Below are positions 12,523 to 25,280 of a stretch of 64,000 nucleotides of DNA, piece by piece. A program made the translations under genes and the position numbers. The notes below the pieces were generated by a model. That model was not told where the DNA came from and did no database searches. It worked only from the letters and a program-made list of their open reading frames with translations. Numbering within the stretch: position 1 is the first letter of the stretch; the number at the start of each line of letters is the position of its first letter. Source of the DNA: Dreissena polymorpha (taxonomy: Eukaryota > Mollusca > Bivalvia > Myida > Dreissenidae); NCBI RefSeq assembly GCF_020536995.1, contig NC_068365.1, forward strand, positions 34,185,067 to 34,249,066, given 5' to 3'.

Positions 12523-12740
12523 AGTTTACACACTGCACAGGCTAATCTGGGATGACAATTTACGCACCAGCATTATGACCAGTTTTCTCAGAACGCGACA
12601 CAATTATGTTAATGATTCATTTTATAGTTTGTTAATTTCATTGACTACAAATTTGTACTACACTTAGGTCTACCTTGAGGTTGTTGTACATAGTATAATT
12701 ATGTTACAAATATAGTATTTTCTGTAAACAGTATTTGAGT
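12523..12740. repeat. Local segmental duplication, left copy
   Basis: Contains one end of fold-back family A (ACAGGCTAATCTGGGATGAC to TTTTCTCAGAACGCGAC). About 135 bp follow that are otherwise found only at 13353-13487 (TACCTTGAGGTTGTTGTACA). The shared non-repeat flank shows duplication of a segment, not independent insertion. Confidence 0.75.
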
Positions 12741-12790
12741 GTGTCCAAGAGTATGATATAGCTGAGATCACTCAAATACTGTCAAATTCT

Positions 12791-13086
12791 TGCTTTAACT
12801 TATATTCTTATGGGCCCGTTTCATCAAACATCGTACGACAAATTTAGAATACGATACGAATTTCAAAGAAACATTATTTTAACAGACCGAAGCATATTTT
12901 TGCTTATTTTAAGTAAAATCATTTATTTCATCATTTTCTTACCGATGGCTTATATCTTGCGGAGCTATTTATCAACAGCTTGTACATTTTTAGTTTTTAA
13001 ATTTAATTTAAATTAAAAAAAAATTAAGTTAAGATTGTCGTACGATCTTTGATGAAACGGTCCCATAAAAATATAAGTTAAAGCAA
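12791..13086. mobile_element. MITE with about 50-bp terminal inverted repeats (family F)
   Basis: The left arm (GCTTTAACTTATATTCTTAT, then GGGCCCGTTTCATCAAAC, then ATCGTACGAC) is matched in reverse complement by the right arm ending at about 13086. The interior is AT-rich with no gene. It separates the two copies of the local duplication at 12523-12740 and 13290-13487. Confidence 0.75.
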
Positions 13087-13147
13087 TAGTGAAAGAGAAT
13101 GTGGTAAAATGTAGCTAGAAATGGTTTTGAACATGCATAATTGTGTA

Positions 13148-13357
13148 GTGTTCTGAGAAATCTGGGCATAATGCTTATGCGTAAAGTGACACTTTCCGCC
13201 TTATCTGGATTTTCGCTAAGAAGAGACATCATTTAAACGAAACATTCCATAAAAGCGGAAATTGTCGTCCCTGAATAGCCTGTGCGGACTGAACAGGCTA
13301 ATCTGGGATGACAATTTACGCACCAGCATTATGTCCAGTTGTCTCAGAACGCGAGAC
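13148..13357. mobile_element. Fold-back element family A
   Basis: Near-complete copy: TTCTGAGAAATCTGGGCATA at the left, a CCATAAAAGCGGAAATTGTC middle, and an end reading GTCTCAGAACGCGAG. Its right end and right flank belong to the local duplication. Confidence 0.85.
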
Positions 13358-13487
13358 AATTATGTTTATGATTCATTTTATAGTTTATTTATTTAATTAA
13401 CTACAAATTTGTATCACATTATGTCTACCTTGAGGTTGTTGTACATAGTATAATTATGTTACAATTATAGTATTTTCTGTTAACGAA
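13290..13487. repeat. Local segmental duplication, right copy
   Basis: Matches 12523-12740 through the family A end and through the adjoining flank (ATTCATTTTATAGTTTATTT, then TACCTTGAGGTTGTTGTACA, then TATAGTATTTTCTGT). The copies are offset by roughly 755 bp. Confidence 0.75.
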
Positions 13488-14099
13488 CAAATGCTTTTGT
13501 ATCGAATACTGTGCATTAATATTGTTTTCTACCCAATGTTTTCTTATAGGGATCACTTGTCCGTCGTTTGTCTCGTTAAAAAGTATTAATAGCATCAGTT
13601 TGAAACTTTATACATTAATAGACCTCATTGAGTGGGAGTGCGTCGATAAAGAACTCTTAGCATCCCGCTTTGTTAAATTATTTATAATTAATGCATAACC
13701 ATTATTCTTGTATTAGTTTAGTTAAATTGTCATTAAAAATGTTGTCATGTCATTTTTCCATTTTTCCTTTTATGTAACGTTTTGTAAATAAAGCTTTTAT
13801 TTGCTGTTATTATTATTATTAATACGGATGTTTTAGTAAGGTCTGTTTTCCAAATCGTTATATGGTATAGTGGTATAGGAGAGGTTGAACATATGATTTT
13901 GATCAATAAAGGATTTATATTATAAAACTAGTGTTTTTTTCATATTTATCAATGTATGTGGTTCCGTAAATAAATCGGAACTATCCACTTAATTCCGGGT
14001 TAAGAAATTGAGATAATTTAGCGATTACACCCTTACATTTGGTAATAAAACGACAACATGAATTAACAACGAGTATTTTTACTGTATATATTCAACAGT
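13488..14099. other. Intergenic, nothing recognised
   Basis: AT-rich; a short TTATTATTATTATTAA run near 13810 and no gene. Confidence 0.45.
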
Positions 14100-14590
14100 T
14101 AGATAATAAATGTACATTCCGGGCTTGTTAACCGCAGTTTAAGACTTTGAACCGCAGTTTACACTCTTGAACTCGGGTTTAAGGAATTAATGTGCAAACG
14201 GCACTTTGAACTCGGGTTCAAAATTTCTTAACTATATAATTAACTGTTAAATAATTAATGTGCATTCTGCGCCTCTTAACCGCAGTTTAAGACTTTGAAC
14301 CGCAGTTTAAAGTCTCTTAACCCTATAGTTAAGAGAGGACCAATGAAATCGCGGTATTTACCTTCTATATATAGCTTATTGTGGTTTAAGCTCCGCTAAT
14401 TGGTCGTCTCAGATAACAGATTTGTATCTATTTTTAGACACACTTTGAACTGCGGTTCATACTCTTGAACTCGGGTTTAAGGATTTAATGTGCAAACGGC
14501 ACTTTGAACCCGGGTTCAAAGTCTCTTAACTATATAATTAACTGTTAAACCGTGGTTTAAGGAATTAATGTGCATTTCGCTTGCCATAGT
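14100..14590. mobile_element. Fold-back MITE with TATA/CCAAT-bearing core, copy 2
   Basis: Same family as 10838-11310, with the core in the same orientation (GGACCAATGAAATCGCGG, CTTCTATATATAGCT). The left arm block is present twice in succession. The right end (GCATTTCGCTTGCCATAG) is the reverse complement of the left end of copy 1. Confidence 0.8.
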
Positions 14591-17199
14591 TATGCTCACT
14601 TATATTGGCTTCTGATTTCTTCATGGACGGTTAATCTTTATTTCATATTATTTTTAAGAGAAAAATAAAATGTTGTGTATTTGTAAATAAACTGACAGAC
14701 ACGAAATAAAACGCAGACACTTTCTTTTTTACTAATTTTTTTTTAACGACCAAACTGAATATGTTAACAACCGATCGCGTTGTTTTTTGGGATTGTTAAT
14801 GCGGCGCAAATAATGCTTTTTGTTCGCACAAATTTGGTCGGGTACACGCGTTTAAAAGCAATGCACTGTAGAAATTCAACAATATCACGAATCAAATACT
14901 GTTAGGTCGCCTTTAACTCTTGAAATTGCCGAATTTAGTAAATATAATTTTATACACCAATGCCAACAAGCTCACAAGCACCCAACTGAGAAAAGAAGAA
15001 ACTAACATGTTTTGGCAAGGTAGTGTATTCACTACAATATAATGAAAACTACCACCCATCAAACAAGAAGGTAGTTTTTTAACTATAGAAATAAAAGGAC
15101 AATTGCCAGCCGTGTTTTAGAAGCAATTTGACTATTTCAAATATCAGCCGTCAACCAAGTGGGAAGCGTGCTCACTTCATATTAATAAAAGAAAAGCTAC
15201 CATCCATCAACTATAAGGAAAGCTACCCGCAGTCATCCAATAAGAAGTGTTATGTTTTACAATTCGAGACTACAACTAGAACCTTGCGCGAAAGCGGGAT
15301 ACATAAAAACTTTACAGTAGCCGGAAAAATAATGAAAAAAGCGAACTTTGACGAATGTCAAGTTCGTTCTTCGATATAACCAGACAAACCTTTTTATTTC
15401 TTAAATGCAATCAGCTTCCACTTTGAATTCTGTTCCAGAAAATCTTTTGTTAGGGGAGTACATGTCGGATGTTTTTATCCTAAAGTTCAAAATTTTTCAT
15501 AAAATAAAATAAGGATTGGAATTAATAAATTGTGACCATAATCGGCTAGCGATACTACAGACTAGTTAGCGCATTTGCAGTCTGTTGAGGAGCTACCTTG
15601 TTCGCCATACATTTACACGAATGCGTCATGGTCTCATTAACGAACACTGTAGTTCCTCATTAAACTGCGCGAATACGCAGGCTGGAACGAAGCTATGCTG
15701 GCTGCATATGGAATAAGACCCATTTCCGTATGACGCTGCTCATCTTATGTTTGAGAAGTTTTAATATTAAAAGTGCTACTCTGACAAACACGTGAACATT
15801 ATATCGACTGACTTACACTATCAAAGCATATAACTAGACTTTCCATGGCGTTCTTTTTCCCCCCATCAGTTTTTTTCGGACGCGAATATTGAGAACGATT
15901 TCCATCATTTTGTCTAATTATATCGCGATTTCTTACCGTCGCTCATTCACTGTGAACTTTCCTTAGATACCGTACTTTAATTTTACAAGTCGTTAAAATA
16001 TAAATAATTGTATGTTTAATCCATTGCGTGATAGGATTCAACGCTTCACATAATTTATCCAAGTTCCGTGTATTTCAGTGAACCGGTATTTACTTCAAAA
16101 GCACGTTCCGTTCAGAATACGTCATAAAATGACTGAAGCTGCAAAATAAATAATAAATATATAAACACGTATGTATATCTAGGTTTCCTAATGAATTGAT
16201 TTTACAGCGATTACTTGAATAAACATTACTCTGGAAACGATACCAATAACAAGGTATGGTGTTACGAAAACAATGAAGTATTCATTGCATTGTATAAAGG
16301 ATCATAACTATTATAACAGTTAGTATTTGTCTGAAATAATGTTGTTCACGAAGTACCACAGTCGGTTTGATAAAGGCCCTATCCGGACTTGTCTTTTTTA
16401 ATACACAACCATTTATATGTAAGCAAAGAAATACCGAAGTCAATATTTCTCTCCAATGGCACACTGCAGCAAGCATGCAATGTTAACAACGCAAACGGAA
16501 ATGGGTTCATGACAGTGAAGTTATATTTTGTTCTGTAAAGACTGAGCAACAAAAACACAGGGAAATCGAAGGAATTAGTTTTTTTTAACAATTCATCTAT
16601 AGACTATATTTTATGTCACTTTATAAATGTATAATTTGCGTTTTTATTGTTCTTTACCTTCTCTACTTTATAATGTCATTCGGATGGGTTCGTTTGTTTT
16701 AATAATGAATGAGAGATTCATGTTACAATAAGTTTGATAAAGTCTCTTTTTGCACGCTTTTTTAATCTAAATAAATACTTTGGTCAATATTTCATTTTGC
16801 ACTGTTCTGTAACCATGTTAGATTAATTACGCAAGTGGCACTCGATAGTGTTTTCTTTGTTGTACGGATTGCGAAACATCTGCACGTGGAGTTCGAAGAA
16901 GAACACGAGGAAAACAATGGTGTCAGTAGTCAGTAGTTATTAAAGTGGCAGAAGTTGAATGGTTCGACTGCCAAATTCAAATGCCAATCGCCAATAAAGA
17001 CGTTTAACGTTCGCATTAATTAATCAGGAACATGTCCAATATGTGAAGAACCGTAATGCAAGCGTACAGTTTATGCACTAAGGTCCATTTTTTAGCTTCA
17101 TGATGAATAATGGATCCGATTGTTAAACATTTTTTAACTTAATAGATTCCAAACCCGTAGAGGGCAAAAAATCAAATGCAAAAAGCCTTTACTTTAAAC
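14591..17199. other. Intergenic, mostly unrecognised
   Basis: No supportable gene. The stretch around 15680-15745 (GCATATGGAATAAGACCCAT, then a CGTATGACGCTGCTCAT run) looks like the end of an interspersed repeat, but no second copy occurs in the window. Open frames at 15128-15379 and 16282-16591 have unlikely composition and no splice context. Confidence 0.4.
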
Positions 17200-17363
17200 C
17201 TATTTATTTAAGCATAAGCCTAAGGCTTATTTCTGGGACTAGATCAAGTACTTTGTGTATACACATGTATGGGAGAAATCGTGAGAATGCTCCCACAGTT
17301 GGGATCGAACCCATGACCTCCTGGTCGCGAGGCGAACACCATATCCACTGCGCCACGGCGACC
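17200..17363 (-). mobile_element. tRNA-derived SINE
   Basis: The minus strand begins GGTCGCCGTGGCGCAGTGGA, a tRNA-like 5' part with an A box. A B box (GGGTTCGATCCC) follows about 40 bases on, then an unrelated body (TCTCACGATTTCTCCC, CTAGTCCCAGAAATAAGCC) and an AAATAAAT tail. The 3' stem that would complete a tRNA acceptor is absent, so this is a SINE and not a tRNA gene. Confidence 0.75.
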
Positions 17364-17880
17364 CATATAATGTAAATGACGCCTTTATTACTGCACATTT
17401 TTAATCTGATTGGTTCTTCAAATAGAGTACAGTCAAAATGAAGAACAAACTGTGCATGTGCTTTATAAATAAGCACTTGAAATGTCTGGTTAAAAATAGA
17501 GTACGTTATCTCATGCAATGTATATTATTACTCGTATGCTCTCTTTATTATTACTCTTATTTGCTGGATTTAAAGTCACACCGACACAGTGTAGTCATAT
17601 AGCGACTTTATGGAACAAAAAATAAATGTTGATAATGTTCTACTGTTGGGACGGACCTATACAAGATTCTTTTGATGACTGGAAACATTTACGCAATATA
17701 AGCTGCTGAAAAAAGAGACAACCACAACATGTATTTCGTGTGTAAGGAAAAAGTTCAAAACTGGCATGAAAAGCATGAGCGAATTGTCATATAAAAACTT
17801 TGTAGCGCAGAGAACATTGAGATGTTTGCTTTGACAGTAAAAAAATGTAGCGCGAGGCATTCATTGGTATACGTATATAG

Positions 17881-18022
17881 AGAATACTAGGTTAGCGTTG
17901 AATACAGAGAAGTTTATGTTGCGAGGCTTAGAACGCCGGAAGCGCGAGCCTTGGCGAGCGCTTTCGGTGTTCGAGCCGAGCAACATAAACTTCTCTGTAT
18001 TCAACGCTAATCCTAGTATTCT
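17881..18022. mobile_element. 142-bp near-perfect hairpin element, copy 1
   Basis: The arms (AGAATACTAGGTTAGCGTTG, then AATACAGAGAAGTTTATGTT) are almost perfectly complementary around a loop core GCGCGAGCCTTGGCGAGCGC. The flanks differ: TATATAG on the left and ATTTATCCCA on the right. The same length, core and flanks recur inverted at 25281-25422. Confidence 0.8.
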
Positions 18023-18033
18023 ATTTATCCCAT

Positions 18034-20169
18034 TTGATTTTTTCAACGTGACATTTAACATAAATAGATCTAATAACCTTAACAATAATTTTAATTCAGT
18101 CATAAAAGCGCTTACAATCTAACAAAAGTAACCATGCGTAGTGATATACATGTATTTGTTCTGGTACGCAAAATAGTCTTTAAAAAATTCACACACAAAC
18201 TGAAAAACAAGTAAAAATATCACCATATGCCTACATTCAATTTTACGCAGTATGCGAATTTTAACACATTACGACCGCGAAAAGAAGATTTTACTTTACT
18301 ATAATTCATTTTATTTTCGAAAGAAAATGATCAAAATCCAATAAGGCGGCGATTGCTCCTGACAAAATGCTGTCGATGTCAACATACATGTACACCATCG
18401 ACGACCTAGTTCTGGCTACCATAACTTTAAATGTCGCTTTTTATGATTTTTGACTGGCGCGACTTTGTACAGGTCTGTCAATACTAAATAAACTGTAGGC
18501 CTACGCTGAATTTTCTTTAGCTATCGAAGACCTTGACAATTTTGACGAGTAAACAGACAATTGCAGCGACTGACACTTTATTTGACAAAATATACAGGGC
18601 AATACGTTTTCCAACTTCGGACGACGAATTTAAGGACGCGCAGAACGTGTTTTTAATATAATGTTATGGGTATGCCGTGTGTGATCCGATGCATCAATGG
18701 CGCCCATGTTAAAATCATTTCCCCGAGAACAGGGAACGACAAAAGTACAAACAAAAACCAAAACACGTAAGAACTAGTATCTTACCTTTAATTATCCTTT
18801 AAAACCCATCTAATAATCCATTTAACTCAATAATTGACGATTTTGCATCTAGGGTCTTTAATAATTATTTTAGCATAGTTAAATAAAGACCCTTATGCCA
18901 TTCTATCACTTTATTCAAATGAGTTTATGAACGCGATAAACTTTCTTCTTCGTCACACGCTACGTCATGTACTCTACATTACTGCTGTTCAAATGAACCG
19001 GAGCAGTTTATCTTATAATAGCCGTTGGTAAACTCGGTTGTATTTGTTGATTTCTGCATACAAACATAATTATGTTTAAACTTGCACAATGTTTTATTTA
19101 TCTATGGTAAATGCCCTTATTGTACGAGAAAATAATTTAATATATAAATACACAAAGAATGGAAAACATTCCAGTACACAAAAGATAAATGAGTAGAAAA
19201 TACCCGTGTACAAAATGGGACGTTCCCAATTCCAGTGTGGTGCTATTTTTACCATCTTATACTTTACACAGCTCTATGCCTAACGTGAATTAAATAGGAA
19301 AGCAAACATAGCAGATTATTCATGAACTGTGCGATATGTGTATGGCTTGTTGTACATTCTTAATATTTAAGTTAAATGTCAAAAGTATATGCTTTGGTTA
19401 TAAACAATGCACATTACGCGAAATAAGGAAAATGTGATCAATTGACAATTCAGATATGTCGACATACAGTACATGTAGAAAACACGTGAAATAAGTCGCG
19501 TTTATAATAAATCGTCCAAAAAAATGGGGAAAATGAAGCAATAAGTATGTCATTTTATGACGCCATCAATCAGCTGATTCATTATACGGATGGCGAAAAA
19601 TTATGTCATATGACTAGATTTAAAGGTTGAAGGTCGTATAATTTTGAAGCTTAAGTTTTGTCGACTTTGTTTCTTATGAAAAATCATTCAGTGGTAAAGT
19701 AAATATAAATAAAAAAAAAATAACAAAACAAAAATCGTGTAATTTTATATTTTATTTCAAAATTTCTTTTGGTGAATATGTCATATATATATATATTTCT
19801 GCAAAATATGCACATTTTCTTCTAATGGGTGACCTTATAATTCGATCAATGAACCAAACAATATCGACCTAATTTTAGCATATATCGCATGACGTCATTT
19901 AAAAAGTAGTCCGTGCACGCGACAGGTATATTCCACAGTGTTGAATACAAGAAAGTATATTCCACAACGTGTTATACCGTCAATGTCGCGGTGAAAATGG
20001 GATAAATTATGTTACATATGGGGCGAATTGCAGAAGGCAATCGCCCCAATAACAATATATTGCAAAATCTAGAATGGCGAGGATAAGACTTATTTGATTC
20101 TTTGAAAACATACTGCTGAAATGAATAATTTTTATGACATGTGAAATTTTGTTTTACGGATCATTTCGG
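18034..20169. other. Intergenic, nothing recognised
   Basis: AT-rich with small A-runs and a short TATATATATAT stretch near 19786. No gene or repeat recurring elsewhere in the window was found. Confidence 0.45.
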
Positions 20170-20345
20170 CTAACAGGACTGGGTGAGTCACGTAAGATAT
20201 CGAATATAAAATATATTTTTATAAACAACTGGTAGCAAGATGAGTTGCAGATAATTGGTCAGTAACCACATTTTAACTAACTCTTGTGACCTGTTAATTC
20301 TTTTCAGCTCAATTCAACAGTAAAAAATGCCCATAATATCACTTT
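20170..20345 (+). repeat. Interspersed repeat family E, plus-oriented copy
   Basis: Shares ACAACTGGTAGCAAGATGAG, then AACTAACTCTTGTGACCTGTT and CAGCTCAATTCAACAGT with the reverse complement of 41752-41912. No inverted termini or coding potential are evident. The family is not identified. Confidence 0.65.
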
Positions 20346-21227
20346 TTTGCTACTTACTTCAAGATCGATGAAATTATGTGAGTCGTAACGTTGCATTCAG
20401 TTAGCGAATTAAGCTAGATAAAGACCAAGCGTGCAATATAGCAATGCTTGTACGTAAATGTTACTATATATAGGCTTAAAAGAGATTCATAAGAATGAAA
20501 AAAAAGCAGAATATATAACTCACGCACTTTGATCGAATAAAAAAACACCAATTAAAATGGAGCTGACACAAGTCACTGAAGAAAACAAGTATACAGGGGC
20601 GGATTGTTTCATTGCAACATAATTCCAAGAAAAAGTACATTATCCAGATAACGTTCTAGTATATGTCGTATCCGTAACATAACAACACTCTTGATATTCA
20701 GTATTACAATCAATATTTCATTTGAGCACATGTTGTTTTAGCGGTTGATTATCAACAAAAAGGAACCATATAACAAACATAAACACTTGACACCGCATTC
20801 ACGTTACATTGCAATACCTGAAAGCTTTTGACAATAGGTTGCAGTGCATTGCGCGGGACAGACAATTCCCGATACGTATTTTACAGATCTGTGTACTTCA
20901 TCGGGTAATGCAAATGAGACCAATGACTTAATTCGGAAATTAAAAAAAAAACATTTGTAAGACCGGTGTATTGGTTTAGCGCCAACCCCTGTTTGCTTTT
21001 TCTCTAAACGTATTTATACTATCTAGCTCAGTGTATTTTTCCTTCCGGGCTCATTTGCATAAACCTGTAATGAAGACCAATGAGGTTTACACTGTGTTGA
21101 CTTCAGACGTAATTTTTTTTAATTAAGTTGGCAATTTTTGTTTTCTATAATGCTCGAAATTTACTTAAGCATTCATGGTTAACTTACATGGACACATAAA
21201 GAATTCATTTAATTTGCATAAATATAT
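20346..21227. other. Intergenic, nothing recognised
   Basis: No gene or known repeat seen. Confidence 0.4.
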
Positions 21228-21467
21228 TGAGCCTTGTTCTGAGAAAACTGGGCTTAATGCATGTGCGTAATGTGCCATCCCAGATTAGCCTGTGCAGTCC
21301 GCACAGGCTAATCAGGGACGATACTTTCCGCTTTTATGGTATTTTTAGTTTCAAGGAAGTCCCTCCTTACCGAAAGTTTAAGCGGAAAGTGTCGTCCCGG
21401 ACTGCACAGGCTAATCTGGGATGACACTTTACGCACATGCATTAAAACCAGTTTTCTCAGAACACGA
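21228..21467. mobile_element. Fold-back element family A, best copy
   Basis: Complete copy with inverted ends (TTCTGAGAAAACTGGGCTTA and its complement TTTTCTCAGAAC), inner arms built on AAGTGTCGTCC, GATTAGCCTGTGCAGTCC and CGACACTTTCCGC, and a central TATGGTATTTTTAGTTTCAA. It serves as the reference for the other copies. It has no coding capacity, so it is a MITE-like or fold-back element mobilised in trans. Confidence 0.9.
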
Positions 21468-22876
21468 CTGATATAGATGTACCACATTTAACGGCTGTCT
21501 GACAAATAGACCCTGGTGTCATCATTAAACGGATACTGTAATAATACCATATGAATTTAGAAGTTTGCAAAACTAATGTTTTCATATTTTAAACTGTTTG
21601 CCACTTGTAATACAGCTTTTACGAATTGTCTTATTTCACCGTGTTTAAGATAAGATGTGTGAGTTTTACTTGGATATGTTTTCTTTGACAGGCTAGTAAC
21701 GTGACGTTATTTTGGCGAAAGGCTTCACAAAATAAAACAAGGTATTAATCAATTAAACTAAACAGTTTCGTATAAATAAGATGTATGCCTTTTAAAAGCA
21801 TGTGACCAAGCAAATCTGATATTCAAGTTTATTATAACGATCAGTCATTGTGATATAAAGGTTGTGACAAAGGTTTCATTTCGTTCCTTATCATGTTAAA
21901 GTCGTCAATAAATTCATTTAAAACGTCTTTTTATTTTATAACAAAATTTCTAAACTCGTATGATAATAGTTATATAATGAAATTCAATAAGTGTGTTGAT
22001 ACATGCCATGTCATATGTCCGAGTGTAGTCGCATTCATCAGACATGGTGAAAGAAAATACGAAAATTATGGTACGATCTGACAGTCTAAGTTGTTTAAAT
22101 CTTATTTTGTGAAACACATGGCTTTGACATATTTGGCCACTTCGACTAAATCCGTAAATGTCTCCAAACTGTACTGTTCTACTAAATATATGGACTGAGA
22201 GACGTTTAAATAAATGAATCGCAAAAGGAAATATTGCACTGAGGCGAAAAACAGCTGGAGGAAGAACCGTTACTTATTTTAATAATCCATTTCTAAAACT
22301 GATAGTAATTTTATGTACGATGGTTCTAAGTAAGTGGCTCTCTGCGCACAATAAGAAGGTTTAGTGTTCATGAGTGTTTACATACCCAGTTGTTTTAGAG
22401 CGTCCTTTGTGTAAATATTATATGGAAACACCTGCCAGATAACAGATAATGATTTTGTCGATAACAGCATATGTATATTTATCCTTCTTTTACAGCGAAA
22501 TCGGTTGATTAAAGCCCCGTTTATTAAATTTCATCTATAATCAACGGCAAAACTATAATCAATGGCACGAAATGACGTCATCAACTGCCGAACCGGGACT
22601 ACTTTTTCCCACGCACCTCGTCACCTGTATTTGCCAAGTGCATCAATAATAAAAACAATCTCAAATGTTTGTCAATCTTAATGACATTAAAACAAATACA
22701 AGTAGAAAAAACGTGTTTGTTGTCATTCATTGTCACTAAACTTCTAGTATTAGGTAAATTTAACACTATGTTGCAAATAGGTTCTGTTGTTGTTGCTCCC
22801 CTTTGACGGAGTCAGTTCGAGTTGCTCCCCTTTGACTATAGAACACAATCGTCTGCGAAATTGTAAACCCTTCAAA
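21468..22876. other. Intergenic upstream of the tyrosine recombinase
   Basis: AT-rich with no gene recognised. It would include the 5' leader and any promoter of the recombinase gene; no clear TATA was singled out. Confidence 0.4.
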
Positions 22877-24502
22877 ATGTCTGACGAATTTGACAAAGTC
22901 AATTTCTCATTAACTTGGGATGAATTAAATAATGAATTTGAGCAACAAGCAACTGAAATGGAATTAACACTAAGCCAGTTTCAGGAACAATATGGGTTTG
23001 ATCCATCTATTTTGTTCACAAATGAAATTGAATTGACCATTGAGAATGAAACCAGCCCCAGTAGTAACGCACCATCCAGTAGCAATGTCTTCCCCCCCCC
23101 CCCCCCCCCAACTTTAGATCTGCATGAGAATAAAGAGTTCTTAGATGTTAACCTCACTGATGTTGGTGATTTCATTGTCCAAAATGAAAATAAAAAGACT
23201 GTAGCGAAGACCTTGTCTGACATAAACAAATTTAAAAGGTTTCTAATGTCAAAAGCTGAATCAAAAGAAATCCACCACATAGAACCAACTCTTCTTGATG
23301 AGTATTTGGCCACTTTCCTGTTGTCCCTTAAAAAGTCAAATGGCACAGATTTTGAACCAAGCTCCCTCCGTGGCATCATTGCTAGTGTTGACCGGTACCT
23401 GAAACGACATCGCTATGGATGTTCAGTCATGACAGGGACTGGAGCCCAATTTGCACTCACAAGGGACACCTACAATGCAAAAAAAAAAAGTCTTAAGAAA
23501 CAGGTAAAATTGAGATGAACGGTTATAACTAAAAGAAATTTGGCAAAATAACATATTCAACAGAAAACGTATCATTTATGACAAAATTGGGAAAAAATCC
23601 CAAGTGTAGTCTGTACGAAACTAATACCCTGTCGACATAAAGTTGCAATTAATAAGTAAAAGTCAAAAAGTCACATTAAAAGTAATAATGTAAGCCTACG
23701 AAAGATAGAATACTAAAAAAATAAATTTGAATTAAAAAATATAGTCGAAAAGTGAAATGAAACAGTATAATAAATATAAATCAACAATTTAGGGTATGGG
23801 AAACCGTCCTAGGGAGGCCCATCCGCTGAGTGATACCGACATCGATCTGCTCTGGGAGAAGGGGATCCTTGGCACCGAGTCTCCTAAGGCCTTGTTAAAT
23901 ACAATCTGGTTGAACAACTGCCTTCATTTTGGCTTGCGAGGAACAACGGAGCAATACAATTTGCGGTAAGAAACATTTTTAACACACAAACACACAAAAT
24001 ATGTATCAATTTTTCTCATTATTTTTTCACCCTATTCACAAAGTACATCCGCTTCAACTTAAATGCTGTATTTTATTATTGTTCATATCTGACATTAAAT
24101 TAAGATTTTGTTAGGTGGGGAGACGTCCGCCTCCGTGTAGACTCGAATGGTGTCGAGTATCTCGAGTTGAACGAGCGGCAAACGAAAACGCGCACAGGAG
24201 AGAACATCGCTGACATAAGAAAAGTGTCTCTCAAGATGTTCGGCACTTCTGGACCAAGAAATCCCGTGTTAATTTACAAGCTGTACTCGAATATGCGTCC
24301 ATCTGATTTTTCTTCAGATCAGCACCCTTTCTACCTGGCAACACGCACAATTGACACTGCATCCCAGTGGTTCTTGCGTCAACTATTGGGTGTCAACAAG
24401 CTGGGTCAGATGCTGAAGGCCATGGCAAAAGACGCCGGCTTTCCCGAGCACAAGAGAATAATAACCCACTCAGTTCGCAAGTTCCTGGTCCAAAAACTTT
24501 GA
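22877..24502 (+). CDS. Crypton-type tyrosine recombinase (DUF3504-like), interrupted by a stop
   Basis: Exons 22877-23503, 23793-23965 and 24115-24502 join in phase (0, then 2) with GT/AG borders. The start ATG has AAAATG context and is followed by MSDEFDKVNFSLTWDEL. Residues 73-78 are poly-Pro over a C-run. About 110-209 is the N-terminal DNA-binding part (TLSDINKFKRFL, SSLRGIIASVDRYLKRHRYG). Exon 2 carries the first catalytic Arg region (HFGLRGTTEQYNLRWGD). Exon 3 carries ERQTKTRTGEN and the H-x-x-R box (THSVRK). A TGA at 24500-24502 follows VQKL. The same frame then stays open to 24691 with GHKNVQSITNYS, which holds the expected tyrosine nucleophile. This looks like a Crypton transposon protein or a host gene derived from one, here truncated before the nucleophile. 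Confidence 0.85.
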
Positions 24503-24691
24503 AATGCAAACATTCCACCCACTGAAATCATGGCCATAACAGGGCACAAAAATGTCCAGTCCATAACCAATTATTCCACCATATCTGTTGAACAGCAGCA
24601 AAAGTGTTCCAACATTCTTGCTCAGTCCAGTAAATGTAACAACCAAACAGCTTCCTCTTGTTCACCTTCATGTACTGAAACTATGGTTTAA
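24503..24691 (+). pseudogene. C-terminal remainder of the tyrosine recombinase frame
   Basis: Continues in the same frame after the TGA. It encodes NANIPPTEIMAITGHKNVQS, then ITNYSTISVEQQQKCSNI, matching the last catalytic box (G-H/W ... Y) of Crypton-type recombinases, and ends at TAA 24689-24691. Preservation beyond the stop suggests the stop is recent, a sequencing error, or read through. Confidence 0.7.
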
Positions 24692-25280
24692 ATGCAGCCT
24701 ACACAACCACTGTCTACCGTTGAACAAGTTGATCTTGATGTTCGCCCCACCCAGTCACTTCACCAGCAAATGTCTTTCTCTCGTTCGAACAACTTTGCCT
24801 CACAATTCTTTGGTGCCACTTTCCACATTCAAAATTTTAATGTGAATAATTAGATTAAATCCAAGTTGTTATTGTTATTTCGTCACGAAATAACCACATA
24901 TTACAACAAAGAAGCAAATATTTTGCACCTCGTGTTCTAGTTGATAGTTTGAACATCGAAAGAGAATTGTGTGTGGTGTTAGGCTACGTTGTATACAAAT
25001 GTAGTTCCTTGTATATAACAACTAAATGTTATATTAATGTTATACAACTTTTAGATTTGCAATGCAATATGAATAAAATTGTTATTAGTAACGCACGACT
25101 CTTTGTCACAGAACGATATTCTGATTTTTTTTAAATGACTATTTGATCAGCGGTTATTTTTGGAACGCGGAGTAATACACTGACCTTGGACTACAGTCAT
25201 TATCAAAGTACGACAAACACTCATGAAAACTAATTTTGTTAAAATAAAAAGTTTAACTGAATAAAAAAGTGGGATAAACA
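24692..25280. other. Intergenic, nothing recognised
   Basis: AT-rich sequence downstream of the recombinase. No second gene or terminal repeat of the Crypton was identified. Confidence 0.4.

Noticed and set aside
17300-17363. Possible tRNA gene on the minus strand
   Set aside because: No 3' acceptor strand; the B box runs into a SINE body.
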